Shown: positions 35,944-46,448, numbered from the stretch's first letter. The stretch is DNA of 64,000 bases from Vibrio sp. 10N.286.49.B1 (GCF_002873335.1 NZ_MCUW01000008.1:62001-126000), one strand, 5' to 3'. The notes: a model not told the origin generated them from the sequence alone. A program made the numbers and translations.

Positions 35944-36663
35944 ATGAAACCGTGGAAAGTAATTTTACCACTGATGTTGAGTGGCGGCTTAGTTGCTTGT
36001 TCTACTACGACTCCAATTGAACCTGTTAACCCTCCGCAAGTTGAGAAACCTACAACAGATTTGAAAGTGGACGAGACCTCGGTTGACTCTGAAGCCACTA
36101 AATCGGACGCTGATGCAGACAAAGCTAAACAAGAAGGTGACGTAACGAAACCTGCAGAAACCAAACCTGTTGAAGCAAAGCCCGCTGAAAAGCCGGTAAA
36201 ACCTGTTGCGAAACCTGCGCCTGTTAAAACAGACGAAGGTAAACTGATCTTAGGCGAGCAAGAGTATGTTCGTTTGGTTGATATGAAAATAACGACCAAA
36301 GCCCGTATTGATACAGGAGCGACAACTTCATCGTTAAGCGCAGTAGATATCGTTCCGTTTGAGCGTGATGGTAAAGATTGGGTCAAATTTAAAGTTAAGC
36401 ATAAAGGCATTGAATCTAAAGAAATGAGTATGCCTGTTGATCGTTGGGTGAAAGTGAAACAGTCGAGTTCAGATGAAAGCGATAAACGCCCAGTGGTAAC
36501 ATCGGTGATTACTATAGGCGACATGACCAGCAAAACTGAGTTTACGCTGGCGAATCGTACGCATTTGAAATACCCAGTGTTGTTAGGTAGAAGCTTTTTC
36601 CGAGATGTTGCATTAGTTGATGTCGGTAGAAAATACGTTCAACCAAAACCAAGCACCAAATAA
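35944..36663 (+). CDS. RimK-type zinc-protease-like lipoprotein (DUF785)
   Basis: A 239-residue lipoprotein with lipobox VACS (Cys19). A low-complexity linker rich in Lys, Pro and Glu (about residues 25-95) is followed by an aspartic-protease-like domain: ARIDTGATTSSLSA, MPVDRWVKV and PVLLGRSFFRDVALVDV. The family is called ATP-dependent zinc protease (RimK-associated), but the DTGA motif looks like retropepsin and the activity is unproved. The linker would let the domain reach through the periplasm. Confidence 0.8.
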   Translation: MKPWKVILPLMLSGGLVACSTTTPIEPVNPPQVEKPTTDLKVDETSVDSEATKSDADADKAKQEGDVTKPAETKPVEAKPAEKPVKPVAKPAPVKTDEGKLILGEQEYVRLVDMKITTKARIDTGATTSSLSAVDIVPFERDGKDWVKFKVKHKGIESKEMSMPVDRWVKVKQSSSDESDKRPVVTSVITIGDMTSKTEFTLANRTHLKYPVLLGRSFFRDVALVDVGRKYVQPKPSTK

Positions 36664-36680
36664 ACGTTGTTGGTTTGATT

Positions 36681-36712
36681 AAAAAAGGCTTTCGAAATGA
36701 AAGCCTTTTTTA
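36681..36712. terminator. bidirectional terminator
   Basis: Stem AAGGCTTTC/GAAAGCCTT (36685-36707) with A-run before and T-run after, placed between convergent genes. Confidence 0.9.
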
Positions 36713-36778
36713 TTAGTTGAGTTTGACATATAGCTTAAGCAGGGCAGTCAATGTGTCATGATTATTTGACCTAATGGT

Positions 36779-37315
36779 CTAAAATTCAAATCTAACAGCC
36801 ATTTCTACTTGCGTGCCATAAATACCGCCGTCTTTTAAGTCAGCACCAAGAGAAAGTTGGTCAGTTGAATGAAAGCGTGCACCAGCGCTCCAAATGAAGA
36901 CGGTGTCATCTCTTCTATTTAACATACCAATTTGACCCACACCTTCAACATTTTCAAGCAACCATACTCTTGAGCCGATGTTGAACTCAGACATAAACTC
37001 GCTATCAAATTTTTCATCGTCACGAGTCTTTACATTATGAACAAGAAGCTGACCATAGATATCTGCAAACTGACCGGCTGGTCCATTAAACCCAATCCCT
37101 CCAGCTACGTCCCAATCGCCCTCAAAACGAGTGTCACCTTTTAAAACAAAGTGCGTGTTTTCAGTAAAGAATGTACTAAATCCAGCGCCAATCGTACCTG
37201 GGTTAGCGCCTAGGCGGACTTGAAAAGCATTGTAATTAAAGTTGTTAGCTTGAACTAACGTAGGGGCGGCGACTGCGAGCGCTAAAAGGGCAGTACGACT
37301 TGCTTTACCTAGCAT
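36779..37315 (-). CDS. YfaZ-like outer-membrane protein
   Basis: A 178-residue protein with a signal peptide (cleavage near VQA) and alternating amphipathic strands ending in the aromatic EMAVRFEF, as expected for an outer-membrane beta barrel. It resembles the YfaZ family; function unknown. GGAG lies upstream of the ATG. It shares a terminator region with the lipoprotein at 35944. Confidence 0.7.
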   Translation of the reverse strand: MLGKASRTALLALAVAAPTLVQANNFNYNAFQVRLGANPGTIGAGFSTFFTENTHFVLKGDTRFEGDWDVAGGIGFNGPAGQFADIYGQLLVHNVKTRDDEKFDSEFMSEFNIGSRVWLLENVEGVGQIGMLNRRDDTVFIWSAGARFHSTDQLSLGADLKDGGIYGTQVEMAVRFEF

Positions 37316-37375
37316 GAGAACTCCGTAATAAAATTGGGCGACATAAGGTCAATGTGAACAATTCGTCAAGTATAT

Positions 37376-37402
37376 ATAAAAAAGGTCTGCAAAATACAGA
37401 CC
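37376..37402 (-). terminator. terminator of the OB-fold gene
   Basis: On the minus strand GGTCTG-loop-CAGACC is followed by TTTTTT, just after the 37428 stop codon. Confidence 0.8.
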
Positions 37403-37427
37403 AATTTATCTTATGTCACCAATTTAT

Positions 37428-37799
37428 TTACATTATTTGAATATGGTCGACCTCTATTTCTGGTGTTGAGCCGCTTTCATATTCACCGTATATGCGAACT
37501 TTGGTTTTATTGTCGATAGGAGAAGATAGAACAACATCATCTAACTCGATTTGAATTTCTGCTTTTCCATCACTGAAAATAAATTTGTCACCTTTAATTT
37601 GGCGGACTAAATAACCATCAATAATCACATCCTTTTCACTAAACATGCTCGTATCATTGAGAAGCTCAGAAACCGAGACTGTATCGACGGGACCATTATA
37701 AACAACGGAGGTTTGAGCGTGGTGGTCGCCGCCTTTCGCTAGTGCTAACGCAGGCGTTAAAGATAGAGCAGCAATAAGACTAATCGTTGTTTTTTTCAT
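37428..37799 (-). CDS. periplasmic OB-fold protein (YgiW/YdeI family)
   Basis: A 123-residue exported protein with signal peptide (ALALA) and a single bacterial OB-fold: VSELLNDTSMFSEKDVIIDGYLVRQIKGDKFIFSDGKAEIQIE is the typical pattern of YgiW/YdeI. Family members take part in stress tolerance and envelope signalling; the ligand is unknown. It is divergent from cobQ. Confidence 0.85.
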   Translation of the reverse strand: MKKTTISLIAALSLTPALALAKGGDHHAQTSVVYNGPVDTVSVSELLNDTSMFSEKDVIIDGYLVRQIKGDKFIFSDGKAEIQIELDDVVLSSPIDNKTKVRIYGEYESGSTPEIEVDHIQIM

Positions 37800-37993
37800 C
37801 GTAAATATCCTTTATATTAGGGAAGTGCTTCAGTTCGGAGTCTATTTAAACGCACTTAAACTTAACCACGCGTGAGGGGCTTATTCATTTTCCATTCACT
37901 CATAATGCAATTAAAAACTAATGGGAGAGCGTTTGGGATATTCTTTGAAAAAAGGTAAACTAACCAAAGGTTTTTAAAGAGATTTAGTAGCGT

Positions 37994-39466
37994 ATGCGTC
38001 GGACTTCACAAGCATTGATGGTGCAAGGAACAACTTCAGATGCCGGTAAAAGTGTTTTGGTGGCAGGTTTATGCCGGGTGCTGGCAAGATGTGCAGTTAA
38101 GGTGGCACCATTTAAATCTCAAAATATGGCGCTTAATAGCGGGGTAACGGACGACGGCGGAGAAATTGGCCGTGCGCAAGTCGTGCAAGCTCAAGCGGCT
38201 CGAGTGCAACCAACGGTTGATATGAACCCTGTTCTGATTAAACCTAACTCGGACATTGGTGCTCAGATTATTATTCAAGGTAAAGCGTTTGCAAATATGG
38301 ATGCGGTCGACTTCCATGGGTATAAAAAAATCGCTATGCCGTATGTTATGGAATCATTTGACCGGCTCAGCGAGCAATTTGATACGGTTATTATAGAAGG
38401 GGCTGGTAGCCCTGCTGAAATCAACCTCAGAGAGAACGATATTGCCAACATGGGGTTTGCTGAGAAAGCCGATATCCCCGTGATTATTGTGGCGGATATT
38501 GATCGAGGAGGTGTATTTGCTCACCTTTATGGAACCTTAGCATTGTTGTCTAAATCCGAGCAAAATCGCGTGATAGGCTTTGTTATTAATCGATTTCGCG
38601 GCGATATCTCACTATTAGAGTCCGGTTTAGATTGGTTAGAAGAAAAAACAGGGAAGCCAGTGCTTGGCGTGATTCCATATTTACATGGGCTCAATATCGA
38701 AGCCGAAGATGCGATCGCAGGTGAACAGATTAAAAACGAACAAACCAAGATCACGATTGCCGTACCAGTATTGACTCGAATTAGTAACCATACCGATTTC
38801 GATGCGTTACGACTTCACCCCGATGTCGACTTTAGATATGTAGGGAAAGGAGAGTCATTAGGCAGTGCTGACCTAATTATTTTGCCGGGTTCCAAGTCGG
38901 TGCGTGATGACTTAGCGTATCTTCGAGAACAAGGTTGGGATAACGAAATATATCGCCACCTGCGCTATGGCGGCAAGGTCATGGGGATCTGTGGTGGGTA
39001 TCAAATGCTTGGGCAGAGTATCGATGACTCATTAGGTATCGAAGGCGCCGCTGGAAAAACTGTTGGACTCGGTCTACTTAACGTTGAAACAGTGCTTGCG
39101 GAAACGAAACAATTGAAAAATGTAATTGGCACAATTGAACTAGCAGGGAAATTACAGCCAGTTCAAGGGTATGAAATTCATGCTGGCGTGACGCATGTCA
39201 ACGAACATCAGCCGATTACGCGCGCTGATCATGTCGGTGAGGGGGCGTTAAATCAAGATTCTTCGATATTAGGCACTTATTGGCATGGAGTCTTTGACTC
39301 ACCGGATTTTGTCGAGTTACTTACTAGCTGGGTTAATGGAGAACAGCTCAGTCATTTTTCGATCGTTGATGAAAAAGAGAAAGCGATCGACCGAATAGCC
39401 GATGCGTTGGAGTCCCATATGGACCTTAACAAGCTTTGGCCTGACATGAGGCTGGAACGTCAATGA
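37994..39466 (+). CDS. cobQ: adenosylcobyric acid synthase
   Basis: Glutamine-dependent amidation of four side chains of adenosylcobyrinic diamide in cobalamin synthesis. The 490-residue protein has the dethiobiotin-synthase-like ATPase domain ([23 protein letters not shown]) and a C-terminal class I glutamine amidotransferase domain with nucleophile Cys in [11 protein letters not shown] and His in GTYWHGVFD. It overlaps modA by 4 nt, so a cobalamin gene heads a molybdate transport operon. No cobalamin riboswitch was seen upstream. Confidence 0.95.
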   Translation: MRRTSQALMVQGTTSDAGKSVLVAGLCRVLARCAVKVAPFKSQNMALNSGVTDDGGEIGRAQVVQAQAARVQPTVDMNPVLIKPNSDIGAQIIIQGKAFANMDAVDFHGYKKIAMPYVMESFDRLSEQFDTVIIEGAGSPAEINLRENDIANMGFAEKADIPVIIVADIDRGGVFAHLYGTLALLSKSEQNRVIGFVINRFRGDISLLESGLDWLEEKTGKPVLGVIPYLHGLNIEAEDAIAGEQIKNEQTKITIAVPVLTRISNHTDFDALRLHPDVDFRYVGKGESLGSADLIILPGSKSVRDDLAYLREQGWDNEIYRHLRYGGKVMGICGGYQMLGQSIDDSLGIEGAAGKTVGLGLLNVETVLAETKQLKNVIGTIELAGKLQPVQGYEIHAGVTHVNEHQPITRADHVGEGALNQDSSILGTYWHGVFDSPDFVELLTSWVNGEQLSHFSIVDEKEKAIDRIADALESHMDLNKLWPDMRLERQ

Positions 39467-40224
39467 AACGATTAGCGATTCTTTTTTTAGTGACGCTGTC
39501 ACAGAGTGTGCACGCGGAAAAGCTCACTATTTATGCCGCGTCGTCAATGACGAACGCAATCGATGCTCTGGCTGTGGAATATGAAAAAGTACATGATGTA
39601 GATGTGATTAAGGTTTTTGGTGGTTCAGCGTCGATTGCTCGGCAAATATACCGTGGGGCGCCTGCTGATGTTTATATTTCCGCTAATGCTAAATGGGTCG
39701 ATTACCTACTCGAACAAGGCGTCGCGTCATCTGATGACACTCACGTGATTGCGAAAAACCAATTGGTCGTTGTGGCAAACACTGCTCAACAAAAGTCATC
39801 GCCACTTATGGTCTCTAGTTTTGAATCATGGCAAAAATCACTGGGCTCTGGTCGACTTGCTATTGGAATTCCGGAATCTGTTCCTGTCGGTGCTTACGCA
39901 CAACAAGCATTGACTTCACAGGGAGTTTGGCAAAAACTAAAAACTAAAACGGCCCCTTTAAGTAATGTGAGACAAGTACTGGCAATGGTCGAAAGGGGGG
40001 AAACACCGCTTGGTATTGTGTATAAAACCGATGCACTGTTGAGCTCAGACGTGAACGTCGTCGCTCGATTTGGTGACGACACCCATGATCCTATTGTCTA
40101 TCCTTTGGTTAACGTTACCAAAACGAAGCAGGCTGAATCCTTTGTAGAATTTATCTTGTCTCGTAGTGGTCAAACTATCTTACAGTCTTATGGCTTTGAT
40201 AGTGCAAATGATGATCGTGAATAA
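39463..40224 (+). CDS. modA: molybdate ABC transporter substrate-binding protein
   Basis: A 253-residue periplasmic protein with a signal peptide (SQSVHA) and the ModA pattern: [53 protein letters not shown] and GIVYKTDAL. It binds molybdate or tungstate for ModBC. It is coupled to cobQ by an ATGA overlap and followed 17 nt later by modB. A perfect matS-consensus site lies inside the signal-peptide coding region at 39490. Confidence 0.94.
   Translation: MKRLAILFLVTLSQSVHAEKLTIYAASSMTNAIDALAVEYEKVHDVDVIKVFGGSASIARQIYRGAPADVYISANAKWVDYLLEQGVASSDDTHVIAKNQLVVVANTAQQKSSPLMVSSFESWQKSLGSGRLAIGIPESVPVGAYAQQALTSQGVWQKLKTKTAPLSNVRQVLAMVERGETPLGIVYKTDALLSSDVNVVARFGDDTHDPIVYPLVNVTKTKQAESFVEFILSRSGQTILQSYGFDSANDDRE
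39490..39502. other. matS site GTGACGCTGTCAC
   Basis: Matches the full E. coli-type MatP consensus GTGACRNYGTCAC (R=G, N=C, Y=T). Confidence 0.75.
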
Positions 40225-40241
40225 TTGATAGCAGCGAATAA

Positions 40242-40937
40242 ATGATGTTGACCGATTACGAAATACAAGCATTATGGTTGAGTCTAAAAGTAGCCGGGGT
40301 GGCTATTATTTGGTTGATACCATTAGGTATTGCTTTTGCTTGGCTGTTAAGTAAGAAAACGTTTTTTGGTAAAAGCTTTCTTGATAGTTTGATACATTTA
40401 CCCTTAGTACTCCCACCCGTTGTTGTCGGATATTTGTTATTGGTATCAATGGGACGTCAGGGTTTTATTGGTCAATTTCTCTATCAATGGACAGGCATCA
40501 GTTTCAGTTTTAGTTGGAAAGGAGCGGTATTGGCTTGTATTGTGGTCGCACTGCCCTTAATGGTCCGCTCAATACGGTTGTCGTTAGATAACATTGATTA
40601 CAAGCTTGAACAAGCTGCTCGTACTCTTGGTGCGTCATCATTTCGTGTTTTCTATACCATTACTTTGCCGTTAATCATCCCTGGGGTGATAAGCGGAACC
40701 ATGCTGGCATTTGCGCGTAGCCTTGGTGAATTTGGTGCAACAATAAGTTTTGTATCAAACATCCCAGGCGAAACTCAAACGCTTCCTCTCGCCATGTACA
40801 ACTTTTTAGAAACACCAGGAGCCGAGATGGCAGCAATGAGGCTTTGTATCATTTCTGTCGTGATCTCTTTAGCCTCACTTTGGTTCTCTGACGGACTGAA
40901 TCGGTGGACAAGTAAGCGCTTGGGGGTGTTAAGGTGA
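40242..40937 (+). CDS. modB: molybdate ABC transporter permease
   Basis: A 231-residue inner-membrane permease with about five to six transmembrane segments and the EAA loop EQAARTLGASSFRVFYTITLPLI that docks on ModC. The start may be either of two adjacent ATGs (40242 or 40245). It overlaps modC by 4 nt. Confidence 0.94.
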   Translation: MMLTDYEIQALWLSLKVAGVAIIWLIPLGIAFAWLLSKKTFFGKSFLDSLIHLPLVLPPVVVGYLLLVSMGRQGFIGQFLYQWTGISFSFSWKGAVLACIVVALPLMVRSIRLSLDNIDYKLEQAARTLGASSFRVFYTITLPLIIPGVISGTMLAFARSLGEFGATISFVSNIPGETQTLPLAMYNFLETPGAEMAAMRLCIISVVISLASLWFSDGLNRWTSKRLGVLR

Positions 40938-42046
40938 GTGCGATTAATATATCCGTTCAAAAGCGACTACCTGAACAAACTTTTGACTTTATAACCACAT
41001 TGCCGCCTAAGGGGATCTCGGCCGTTTTTGGTCGCTCAGGTGCGGGTAAAACAACGCTAATTAATTTACTGTGTGGTTTAACTAAGCCTGATACTGGCCG
41101 TATTCTCGTCAAGAATCGAGTTCTGTATTGCTCTGAAAGTGGTATTGATATCCCTGTCGAACAGCGAAAAATAGGGTATGTATTCCAAGACGCACGCTTG
41201 TTTCCTCATATGAGAGTGCAACGTAACCTATGTTACGGCGTCACTTTATTTGACCGGAACCATTTTGATGAGGTTGTGTCATTATTGTCTATCGAAGCGT
41301 TATTACAGCGGTATCCTTCGGAATTATCCGGTGGAGAAAAGCAGCGAGTCGCCATCGGAAGAGCACTGCTGAGTAAACCCGATTTGTTATTGATGGATGA
41401 ACCTCTTGCGTCGCTAGATTTACCACGTAAACGTGAGTTAATGCCTTATCTCGAACGTTTGTCGACGAAAATCGATATTCCTATCATTTATGTGACACAT
41501 AGCTTAAATGAAATCTTACGACTCGCTCAGCATCTCATCATTATTGATTCAGGGACCATTGTTGAATCAGACACCATAGAGAAGGTATGGCGTTCGTCAG
41601 CGATGCAGGCTTGGCAGTCTTTTTCGGACAAAAGTGTATTGTTCAAAGGTCAAATATTGGAGCAGAACAGACATTACGCTCTAACAAAAATTGCACTCAA
41701 TGAACAATGTTACTTATGGGTTCAGCATACTGAAGGCGCAATCGGAGAACCTGTTCGTTTAAGAGTAAGAGCGAATGATGTCTCTATTGCATTGGATCGC
41801 CCATCAAAAACATCCATAAGAAATATTCTGGCTTGCCAAATTCAGTCAATAAACCAAGGTTCTCACGGCTCCTCAACGCAAAGTGTCGAGGTCTTGCTGA
41901 GCTTAGGCAACGGTGCAGAATTGATCGCTGTTGTGACGCAGTGGGCGAAAGAAGAATTAGGCTTAAGTGTCGGGCAACGTGTGTATGCACAAATCAAAGG
42001 GGTGAGCGTCGCTCAGCGAGACGTCGCTCTAGAGCCTCACTACTAA
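40934..42046 (+). CDS. modC: molybdate ABC transporter ATPase
   Basis: A 370-residue ATPase with Walker A GRSGAGKTT, signature LSGGEKQRVAIGRALL, Walker B LLLMDEPLASLD and switch His in IYVTHS. The C-terminal 80 or so residues form the molybdate-binding TOBE domain. The start is GTG at 40934, overlapping the modB stop. No modE lies nearby and no strong terminator follows. Confidence 0.95.
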   Translation: MSAINISVQKRLPEQTFDFITTLPPKGISAVFGRSGAGKTTLINLLCGLTKPDTGRILVKNRVLYCSESGIDIPVEQRKIGYVFQDARLFPHMRVQRNLCYGVTLFDRNHFDEVVSLLSIEALLQRYPSELSGGEKQRVAIGRALLSKPDLLLMDEPLASLDLPRKRELMPYLERLSTKIDIPIIYVTHSLNEILRLAQHLIIIDSGTIVESDTIEKVWRSSAMQAWQSFSDKSVLFKGQILEQNRHYALTKIALNEQCYLWVQHTEGAIGEPVRLRVRANDVSIALDRPSKTSIRNILACQIQSINQGSHGSSTQSVEVLLSLGNGAELIAVVTQWAKEELGLSVGQRVYAQIKGVSVAQRDVALEPHY

Positions 42047-42152
42047 GTTAATGTTGTTGTATTTAGGTCTAGTGATTAACACAAACTGACAGAGAGCTCT
42101 GCTTAAGTGATTAACTGGGACACATTGGATAAAAAATCAGGCGAGCGGGTGT

Positions 42153-42180
42153 AAAAAAGGCGCTATGTCAGCGCCTTCAT
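42153..42180 (-). terminator. terminator of the 42192 gene
   Basis: Stem AAGGCGCT/AGCGCCTT with a T-run on the minus strand. Confidence 0.85.
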
Positions 42181-42191
42181 TATTTTAAACG

Positions 42192-42629
42192 TTATTTTTC
42201 AAAAACTTCTTTGAACTCACGTTTTAAGATTGGGTCACGACGTGCCTTCTTAATTTGCTTAACCATATCTTTAATACAGTTATGAAGAACCTTATCGATT
42301 AGATTTGCTCGGTAATCTTCTTTTTCTTCATCGCTCATATCTTTTGGAAGATCCATCGATGCAAACTCTTCCATCGTATTCACGCCTGCAAAACCTTGGC
42401 TTACAGAGATAAGGGCGTGAAATTGCTCGAAGTTATCAAGAATATTTTGAGCGCTTCCTGGTAGTGAGTCCCACGCCTCGCGCACTGCTTCTTCTGTGAC
42501 TTCATGAATAGAGACAATCATGTTGTGCAGTGCTTCTGGTACGTCATCAAATTCGATGACTTTACGCAATTCAGGTGAGATGGTGGTTAGATCAACGGTT
42601 GTTACTTCGGTGTTTTCTGTGTCAGACAT
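42192..42629 (-). CDS. conserved hypothetical protein (possibly DUF3069)
   Basis: A 145-residue soluble, acidic, probably all-helical protein with a basic C-terminal end (KKARRDPILKREFKEVFEK). I recall similar Vibrio proteins under DUF3069, but no function is known and this is a memory-based label. It has its own terminator and no operon partner. It faces the response regulator gene divergently. Confidence 0.7.
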   Translation of the reverse strand: MSDTENTEVTTVDLTTISPELRKVIEFDDVPEALHNMIVSIHEVTEEAVREAWDSLPGSAQNILDNFEQFHALISVSQGFAGVNTMEEFASMDLPKDMSDEEKEDYRANLIDKVLHNCIKDMVKQIKKARRDPILKREFKEVFEK

Positions 42630-42841
42630 ACGGCTATCTCTCTGAATAATGTTCGCCTATCCTAAAAAAGGTAGGATAAAAGTCAATGATAAACTGACTT
42701 TTAATAAAAATCCTAAATTTAATGCAGACTTTGTTCAGAAGTTGTCTATTTGATTTCAATTTATGGGCTTAGATGAATATTGTTCTATTATATGTTATAC
42801 GTCTAAGATAAGTATAAAGTTTATTTTTTGCAGGGAAGACT

Positions 42842-43825
42842 ATGATTCCGATGGATTCTTCAATGAGAATATTACTCGTTGATGACGCGCAGCTAGAAAG
42901 GATGCAACTTCAGATTCGTCTTAAGCAGTTGGGGCACGAAGTCGAAACGGCAGCGAGTGGCCAAGAAGCTCTCGATCGCTATCCGAACTTTGAGCCTGAA
43001 CTAGTGCTTCTCGATATTTCTATGCCCGATATGGATGGATTTGAGGTTGCGGCTAAAATTCGTGAGCGTTACCTTGAGGATTGGATTCCCATCATCTTTT
43101 TGAGTAGTCATGATGAACCGGAAATGATCGCGAAAGCGATTCAAGCGGGGGGGGATGATTACTTGGTCAAACCAGTGAACAAAATTGTCCTGCAGTCCAA
43201 GCTGATTGCGATGCAAAGAATCGCTCATATGCGTCGAGAGCTAAAGCAAGCTAGTGCCCAATTAAAAGAAGCCAACAAGGCACTTCAACATCAAGCGAAT
43301 GAGGATGGGTTGACGAAATTATTTAATCGTCGCTATATGGATGATACGCTTTCGGATCTCGTTCAATGGCATGGACGGCACCAAATGCCATTTGCATTAA
43401 TTTTGTTAGATGTCGATCACTTCAAAGCATACAACGACAATTATGGTCATACTCAAGGTGACCAATGTCTAATCGATTTAGCACAATTTTTGGACGTTAT
43501 GTTCATACGAAGCGGTGAATATGTCGGGCGATATGGCGGCGAAGAGTTCGTTATATTTATTAGTAAATGTGACATTGCTGAGGCGGAAAAACATGCCGCG
43601 CGTGTTAACACCGGCGTATTTGACCTCAACCTTAAGCATGAACATTCTATAACCGCGGATAGAGTGACCCTGTCACTTGGTGTGATCAGTGTGATACCAT
43701 CAGGAGGCGAGCCTATCAATGAATTGTACGAAAGCGCCGATAAATTGCTTTATCAGGCAAAGCGCAAAGGTCGAAATCAATATGTTTTACCTGCGGAGCG
43801 AGACTTACACGTTCCTATCCCATAA
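42842..43825 (+). CDS. response regulator with diguanylate cyclase domain
   Basis: A 327-residue two-domain protein: receiver domain (residues 9-125, phospho-acceptor Asp58 in LLDISMPDMDG, Lys110 in LVKP) and GGDEF domain (150-320) with the active-site GGEEF at 232-236. It should make cyclic di-GMP when phosphorylated. The inhibitory I-site RxxD is replaced by RSGE, so product inhibition may be lost. No partner kinase is adjacent. A matS-like site lies inside at 43664. Confidence 0.92.
   Translation: MIPMDSSMRILLVDDAQLERMQLQIRLKQLGHEVETAASGQEALDRYPNFEPELVLLDISMPDMDGFEVAAKIRERYLEDWIPIIFLSSHDEPEMIAKAIQAGGDDYLVKPVNKIVLQSKLIAMQRIAHMRRELKQASAQLKEANKALQHQANEDGLTKLFNRRYMDDTLSDLVQWHGRHQMPFALILLDVDHFKAYNDNYGHTQGDQCLIDLAQFLDVMFIRSGEYVGRYGGEEFVIFISKCDIAEAEKHAARVNTGVFDLNLKHEHSITADRVTLSLGVISVIPSGGEPINELYESADKLLYQAKRKGRNQYVLPAERDLHVPIP
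43664..43676. other. matS-like site GTGACCCTGTCAC
   Basis: Same 13-mer as at 12450 and 52697. Confidence 0.6.
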
Positions 43826-43927
43826 ACTCTTGAGATAACTTGAACATTAACCTTAATCGACTTTGTAAAGCGGTATCTATAATATAAGTACCAAGCATTG
43901 TGATACAACCACTCTATGAGGTTTTGA

Positions 43928-44893
43928 GTGCGCTATTTATTCCCAGTGATTTCGCTTTTGGCTGCCTCTTCTCCGGTTCATGCAGACCCTCGATATGCGA
44001 GTATTTTTGAAGACAGTTTTGCGGCTGCCATCATACTGACGGACAGCGACGCATTGACGTTGGGCTTTAAAGACTTCGATCCTAATGATTGGCTTAATTT
44101 AGATAACGATAATATTGGATCTCAGGACGCGCTCGATCTTAGAAAAAGTATCGGGGTTTCGTCTTTACCTTTCACTTTTGATATTGGTAATAATAATCTC
44201 ATTGAACAAAGAGCGGTACTCCGGTTTTCTGCTCTTCGTGCTGAGGGTGATGTTGTCGATATCCCCAACGAAGCACCTGATGTTCATAAAGAAACAATTC
44301 TTGGTGTGTTCAGCGGCTATGAACAAGAAATACCGTTTGCAAAGCATTGGAGTTTTGAAACGGGTATCGGTGTCCATTTACAATACTATTTTAGTGATTA
44401 CGACTTCAACTCGACGATCTCTCAGGAAAAACTAAAACCACTTATTGATGGTCAATTAGTGAATACCAGTGCGTGGGCAGCAACAGTCCAACCCAAAGTT
44501 GGTTTTGTCTATACCGCGCCACGGGAGTGGGGGCATGTTAAATACAATTCAACGTTCAATTACTTTTCAGGTGTTGGATGGGGACAAGCAAACGATGGTG
44601 ATGTGGGTTCTCCGGAAGGTTGGTATTGGTCTAACGAAGCTAAGTTTTTTTACGATGTAGCGGATTGGGGGCGTTCAATTCAAACGCTCTACTCGAGTAT
44701 TAGGCGCGTCGATGTAGGTGGTGACACTGTCGGTCCAATTGGAGCAGATCATTATTATGAAGGTACCGTCGGGTGGTTGATGACACCGCCATTTCATATT
44801 CAATTTGTGGATAATATAGGTATAGGCTTGAGCTTAAACTATGGTAGTGCGCTAAAAGGTGGTAGCTTGGTGCTGTTCTTCAATCAGGATTAA
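43928..44893 (+). CDS. solitary outer-membrane autotransporter-like beta barrel
   Basis: A 321-residue protein with a signal peptide (SSPVHA) and a C-terminal barrel pattern of alternating residues ending in GGSLVLFFNQD. It resembles the solitary autotransporter beta-domain family found in vibrios, with no passenger domain. The start is GTG at 43928 with GAGG seven bases upstream. It is likely an outer-membrane protein; the ligand is unknown. It lies between two diguanylate cyclase genes. Confidence 0.7.
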   Translation: MRYLFPVISLLAASSPVHADPRYASIFEDSFAAAIILTDSDALTLGFKDFDPNDWLNLDNDNIGSQDALDLRKSIGVSSLPFTFDIGNNNLIEQRAVLRFSALRAEGDVVDIPNEAPDVHKETILGVFSGYEQEIPFAKHWSFETGIGVHLQYYFSDYDFNSTISQEKLKPLIDGQLVNTSAWAATVQPKVGFVYTAPREWGHVKYNSTFNYFSGVGWGQANDGDVGSPEGWYWSNEAKFFYDVADWGRSIQTLYSSIRRVDVGGDTVGPIGADHYYEGTVGWLMTPPFHIQFVDNIGIGLSLNYGSALKGGSLVLFFNQD

Positions 44894-44935
44894 ATGAATT
44901 TTAGAAGCCGTGTTAAAAACCAATGACACCAAGAG

Positions 44936-46195
44936 CTAAGACATTACGTGAACTCGGTTTCTTCCTAGTTCTTTGGCTTTATAGAGTGCGTTATCTGCCT
45001 TTTTCAAAGCCTCATCAGGTTTTTTTGTGTTTTTACTATCAGATGCACCGATACTAACAGTGATACTCACTTTTGATGTATCGCTCCCTTTACCTCTTTG
45101 TTGGGCGCCGGTTTTATGATTTTTTGGTCGCTGCTTAGTATCCCTTATCACCATTTGATAATGTTCAATATCGTGACGGAGCTCTTCCAAAAAGGGCTTA
45201 CTTTCCTTGACGGTTTTGCCTTTAAACAAAATAGTGAACTCTTCTCCCCCGTAGCGATACACTTTCGCGTTACCACCGGTTGCGGTCATTTTAGAAGCGA
45301 CAAGCTTAAGTACATCGTCACCAGTATCATGGCCGTATGTATCGTTAAACTTTTTAAAGTGGTCAACGTCGAGCATCGCGATAGTAAATTTTCGCCCTAA
45401 ATGTTTCATATCCATCTCTAAGGCGCGGCGGCCAGGGATATTCGTCAACCGATCATTGAATGCCATCTGATGACTGGCGGAAATCACATAGATAATGACT
45501 AAAATACCGGCAAGTGAAAATAGAGTGCTCGAAACAAATGGTAAGTGGAAAAATATAAATGTCGTACTAGTCAATAAAATGCAGGTGTAGACAACGGCAT
45601 CAATTGGACGATTGTAATTGAGAACAGAAATACCGGTCGTACCGGTAATAGCGATGCAATATAAAATTAACACGATAGGTAATCGTGAGATCTGCGGAAA
45701 GGCAAATAACAAGTTCTCTGCAAAGCCGTTAAATCCGCCTGTATAAAAATGCGTTAATATTAACCAAGTCCACATTAAAAAACTAAGCACTATCGCGGTA
45801 AAAAGGTACATGCCCTTGTTAAAAATACCGGTATCAGGAAACAAAAATGTTAAGCAGCATGATACGGGCAATAAAAACGCGACCAACGACAACTCTAGTA
45901 ATGTTGTACCTGTCGAGATAGGGGTTTGTAATCGTATTTGAATAATAGCGTAAGCGACGAGCATGGCCATTGACACCATGGCGATACGCGATTGTTTGAA
46001 GCTGTGACTCAAAGCAAATGCAGTTGCAAACAGGATATAAGGGAGATTGGTGGAAAAACCAAAATTAGCTTGAGCAGCCTCGATAATATGGTTCATTCCA
46101 AATAGAACGCAAATAATTAATACGACAGGAATGAACAGTCGGAACAAGTTGGAACTAGCAACGGATGTCGACATTAATGCTACGGCTCGAAACAT
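44936..46195 (-). CDS. membrane-bound diguanylate cyclase
   Basis: A 419-residue protein with about eight transmembrane segments (residues 17-240) acting as a sensor module, followed by a GGDEF domain with active site GGEEF at 316-320. The I-site position upstream of GGEEF reads GGNA, so there is no RxxD. A positively charged insert (NHKTGAQQRGKGSD) near the C-terminus is unusual for the fold. Predicted to make cyclic di-GMP at the inner membrane in response to an unknown signal. Confidence 0.9.
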   Translation of the reverse strand: MFRAVALMSTSVASSNLFRLFIPVVLIICVLFGMNHIIEAAQANFGFSTNLPYILFATAFALSHSFKQSRIAMVSMAMLVAYAIIQIRLQTPISTGTTLLELSLVAFLLPVSCCLTFLFPDTGIFNKGMYLFTAIVLSFLMWTWLILTHFYTGGFNGFAENLLFAFPQISRLPIVLILYCIAITGTTGISVLNYNRPIDAVVYTCILLTSTTFIFFHLPFVSSTLFSLAGILVIIYVISASHQMAFNDRLTNIPGRRALEMDMKHLGRKFTIAMLDVDHFKKFNDTYGHDTGDDVLKLVASKMTATGGNAKVYRYGGEEFTILFKGKTVKESKPFLEELRHDIEHYQMVIRDTKQRPKNHKTGAQQRGKGSDTSKVSITVSIGASDSKNTKKPDEALKKADNALYKAKELGRNRVHVMS

Positions 46196-46448
46196 ATTAA
46201 TTTACAGGAATATGACTTCTAGCATACGGTAATTTGATGATTTGCCAAGTGTTTTGTTACTGATAAATCCCAAAATATGATGTTTGGCGTCGAATTGTCG
46301 AGCAGATAAAAGAGAGTGGCAATAGGGTTTTTGACTATAACAAAGCGATGAGACGGAAGCGATCCGATTTCTATAGGGAATAGGTTGACCCGCATGCTCA
46401 TAATCGACAACATAGAGTCATAGCTTGTGAACTCAAAGGAACGTAGGA

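Noticed and set aside
37800..37993. Cobalamin riboswitch upstream of cobQ
   Set aside because: No B12-box-like sequence or matching helices could be seen in the 194-bp leader.
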